Below are positions 58,150-64,000 of a stretch of DNA of 64,000 bases, piece after piece. The DNA is taken from contig JAHBMJ010004072.1 in assembly GCA_018398765.1 (NCBI GenBank), positions 7,156-71,155 on the forward strand, written 5' to 3'. The stretch is from Chromera velia (taxonomy: Eukaryota > Sar > Chromeraceae). The notes below the pieces were generated by a model. It was not told the origin of the DNA. It made no database searches and saw only the letters and a program-made list of their open reading frames with translations. How positions within the stretch are numbered: the first letter of the stretch is position 1; each line of letters opens with the position of its first letter. The translations under genes were made by a program, and so were the position numbers.

Positions 58150-58600
58150 GCGTCTTTCAAAATCAATTGACCAAATCCTCGATCTTAAACAGCTCTATGA
58201 GTGCAAGGTCCCTCCTTTCTTCGATACTCGTCCAAGGTTTGTTTGCCCCCCCCCCCCTCCCCAAAGCCCCATTCCTTCTTGGCCTTCTCGATTTTTTACT
58301 CATAGATTTCCACAATTTCCTGGGCATGTAGGAGGGCATCTGCAGGATCCATGAGGGGCTACACGTATACATGATAGCATATGTCCACACATGCGCATGC
58401 ACTGTCAGCTGAGGGAGGGGAGGTGCAGTCGCTGCAAAAAGAGATACATGCGTGCAGTAATTTTATACCCGCAGGTCGAGCAGTTAAATTCCGGATTAAT
58501 ATTCGTGGAACCGCCTCCACTACCATAACTTTTCGGGGCTTCTCTGCACATGAAGAAGATTCTTTGTTTCTGTCAGATTCAGACATGCAAAAACGATGCA
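58150..58600 (-). other. Possible short exons on the minus strand
   Basis: After an acceptor ATCCTGCAG near 58341 the minus strand reads DALLHAQEIVEIYE, then a TAA, then KIEKAKKEWGFGEG in the same frame, a charged helical sequence. A GTAAAA at the stop could be a donor. Further upstream, near 58490-58550, another open piece contains NPEFNCSTC. No family is recognised. These could be parts of one small gene or chance. Confidence 0.25.
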
Positions 58601-58750
58601 AAAACGTAAACAGGTGTTTCGATTTAAGAGCATCCAGTCGTTCAAAGATTTATCTTTAAAAGTGTGAGTCTTGCACGTGCATCTCAGAAGGAGGAGCTTG
58701 TATGAACCACATTGAGAGATCATGTCTGAAGACTAGTAGAAAAGTGTGGA

Positions 58751-60157
58751 GGAAAACCTACTTTGAAGCCTCGAAATATGTTTTTTCAAGTTGAACTTCA
58801 TAACGCTTCAGCTGTTTGAGACTGCATACATGGGTAAGTGAGCAGGAGGAATGGATAATCAGCAAAATAAAGATACGGGGAGGGTTTAATATACAACCAG
58901 CTACGGCTGTCAAGTGGCTGACCTGATTAATTGTTGTATATACGTAAATAAAGACAAAAAATGCTTTCCTCTGACCTTGATCAATCGACTTGGACGTACA
59001 CACGTATACTCCAACACGTACTGCGATTCAGAGTCAGAACCGAAGAAAAGGCATTGTGATTCTGCCAAACCTACCTGCAGTAGGCCTCCGCGTTCCGGGG
59101 TCCCTCTCCGTTCTCTTTCCCAGTCTCTTCCCTTTCTTGCTCGCCTTTCTCTCTCCTCAGGCTGAGTCCTTCCCTGGGTCCTACCCGGACCTTTCCGTCT
59201 CTCCCCCCCATCTTGCCCTCCATCAATTTGATCTGCCTGTCTACGTCTGCAGAATAACTAGTGGATGGAGTAGAAAGATTGCACGCAAGATTGTAAACTC
59301 CATTAATACCCATATTCCCCCGTTCTTTTTTCCTTGTACCCTCCCAACTTACTGTCCTTTTCGCCTCTGTCCATATCCCTGAGGGTCGAATCCCGAATCG
59401 GCTTCTCACGTCCCCTAAGAGGGAGGCGAGGCAGAGGCCCAACCCTAACCACAGACCCATCGCTCTCAGGATTTTTTCCGTCACTGTTCTCCCTGTGAAC
59501 GACCTCCCAGAGCATCACTGGGTCCCGAAACGGCTGCTAGAAATCTGCATGTCCGTCTCGAAGGGTGGTGAGGCTGTCTGTCTATCGGTGCGTGGCTTCT
59601 TAATCTATTCCACCTTCCCGCAGCCCCCCCCCCCGTTTCCCCGGTGTAGTCAGGTACTTCCTCACTCGGCCTTTACGGATCGAGTCCGGTTCTGACAACG
59701 ACAAGTGGGAACTCAGACTGAGTGGAGGTCAGGAGACGAGCAACAGTGTAGGAAGTTAAGGCCAGAGGCTGGGGGTCACTGGGGTGCTGGTCGGGATAGT
59801 GAGAAGACAACTAACTGCAACCCTGGGGCACCTCCACACAAACAGCGACCTGATGTTGGAGGCTGGTGGGCAACGGAGTTGTACTTAAGATACACCCTGT
59901 CTCTTTTTTTCGGAAGTGATCGGATCTCCCCTCCCCGGGGGTCCCCGAAGCTTGGAGAAGCGCCCTTCTTCCTCATTTGTCTGCTTCAGTCAACCTAGCA
60001 GTCAACAGGACAAAAAGCCGTTTTAATTTTTTTGGGAAAAATTCCAATCAAAAAGTTATGGTGTGTTTGCTTTCTGTCAGCCTGGCGATCGTCTCAAAAA
60101 CATATGTAACGGATCAAACCTTTTGACAGACTAGGCTAGATCCACCCCCCATATAAG
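58751..60157. other. Interval without supported gene
   Basis: Pyrimidine-rich DNA at 59090-59400, then mixed sequence. A few codons near 59430-59510 (NPNHRPIALRIF) faintly recall a LINE RT block, but nothing around them supports that. Confidence 0.35.
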
Positions 60158-60491
60158 CCCTGGCCCTTGAATTGTAACCATTCAATCACCCTTTGCATCA
60201 ACTGATCTGTATGGATAAATCTGTATAGTTTTCTTTTTCATTTTTCAATTCTTTTTTTTTTTTGTAAAAAAAAAATGGTTAGCTCCAGGTGGGGCCCTAT
60301 CTGAAAGCGGTGTAAGCGCTCTCATCGCGCGCGTGCGCGTCGACGACAGACGTGCGACAATGGCGCAAAATATAAGAGCAAAGGGTGACATGGTGTTTGT
60401 CTGTGTGCGAGTCAGTAGGTGTCGGCAGGTGTTTGTCTATAGGTACGTTAGGGTGGTATACGCCCATTTGGTCACAATTCAAGGGCCAGGG
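60158..60491. repeat. MITE with ends ccctggcccttgaattgt
   Basis: The left end ccctggcccttgaattgt (60158) and the right end acaattcaagggccaggg (ending 60491) are perfect inverted copies of 18 bp. ATATA sequence flanks both sides. Non-coding, about 330 bp, lying 380 bp upstream of LRR gene B. Confidence 0.82.
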
Positions 60492-60870
60492 CATATATAC
60501 GGGGACGCGGCATGCATAGCAAAAACCTTAATCAACAAGATCAAACATGGACGCGGCTTAAGGATGCGCGGCCCCGGAAAGTTCATGGTACTTTCGCGGG
60601 CCAAAGGCCCCGGCATGCCAACCGGCCGTCTCTATCCGTCAAATTCCGTCTGAGTCACCTTTCCCAACCTCAATTTCCATTGGCCGATGTACTGCATGAT
60701 CGAGATCCTCTAAGGATGCATTCTCTTGAAACGATCCTGCGGGTTTCTCTGCCGCGTTCTTCTAGGTCTGAATTCTTCTCGAAGAAGGGAGACGGATTTC
60801 AAATCCAAGTTCATTGTCAAACCTGCACTTTCTCTTCTCTGTGATTGTCACCGTCGACCATTGCTCAAAA

Positions 60871-64000
<3,130 letters not shown>

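Noticed and set aside
59430-59520. Possible LINE RT fragment (NPNHRPIALRIF)
   Set aside because: One short resemblance with no neighbouring RT blocks.

Overview
The window looks like nuclear DNA of an intron-rich single-celled eukaryote. Short exons of 40-250 bp are separated by long introns full of microsatellites. TGCATGCA words are common, LRR genes are present as paralogues, and the gaps between genes are packed with nested DNA transposons. This fits a chromerid or other alveolate alga (Chromera velia-like). That placement is inferred from gene style, not from a marker gene. Layout: 249-1676 (-) is the 5' part of a PlsC-type acyltransferase gene. 2249-7859 (+) is a LINE of the early-branching type, with reverse transcriptase, CCHC knuckle and restriction-like endonuclease, broken in frame. 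8.0-14.5 kb is AT-rich repeat with nested inverted-repeat elements. 14580-16965 (+) is a RING / TRAF zinc finger / MATH gene. 17-24.4 kb is again repeat, including a 799-bp element with 9-bp target duplications that carries a 33-bp hairpin array. 24424-29512 (-) is LRR gene A, reconstructed here as seven exons. 29513-30233 is a divergent promoter region rich in TGCATGCA. 30234-31039 (+) is a YEATS-domain gene. 32131-34688 is a fossil LTR-type element. 37453-40344 (-) is a large low-complexity gene with an in-frame GT-AG intron. 41233-48394 (+) is a complete 16-exon Pelota/Dom34 gene. 48.5-52.1 kb holds three DNA-transposon-like elements, one carrying a ubiquitin-protease fragment. 52818-54010 (-) is a decayed host gene. 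54832-57025 is a hAT transposon with an exact 8-bp target duplication and two divergent ORFs. 60871-64000 (+) is LRR gene B, whose seven-exon structure matches gene A exon by exon; it runs off the right end. Host functions are unrelated housekeeping and signalling roles: lipid acylation, ubiquitin/TRAF signalling, chromatin reading by YEATS, ribosome rescue by Pelota, and LRR scaffolds. Two signals cut across genes. First, exon homology between the two LRR genes fixes exon boundaries as short as 40 bp. Second, 34 hand-placed splice donors share an odd consensus, GT-N-N-G, with C at +3 in about half, and several introns begin with tetranucleotide arrays that continue the donor. Three N-gaps sit in C or G homopolymers, and several host genes carry single-base frame breaks, so part of the apparent damage may be assembly error.
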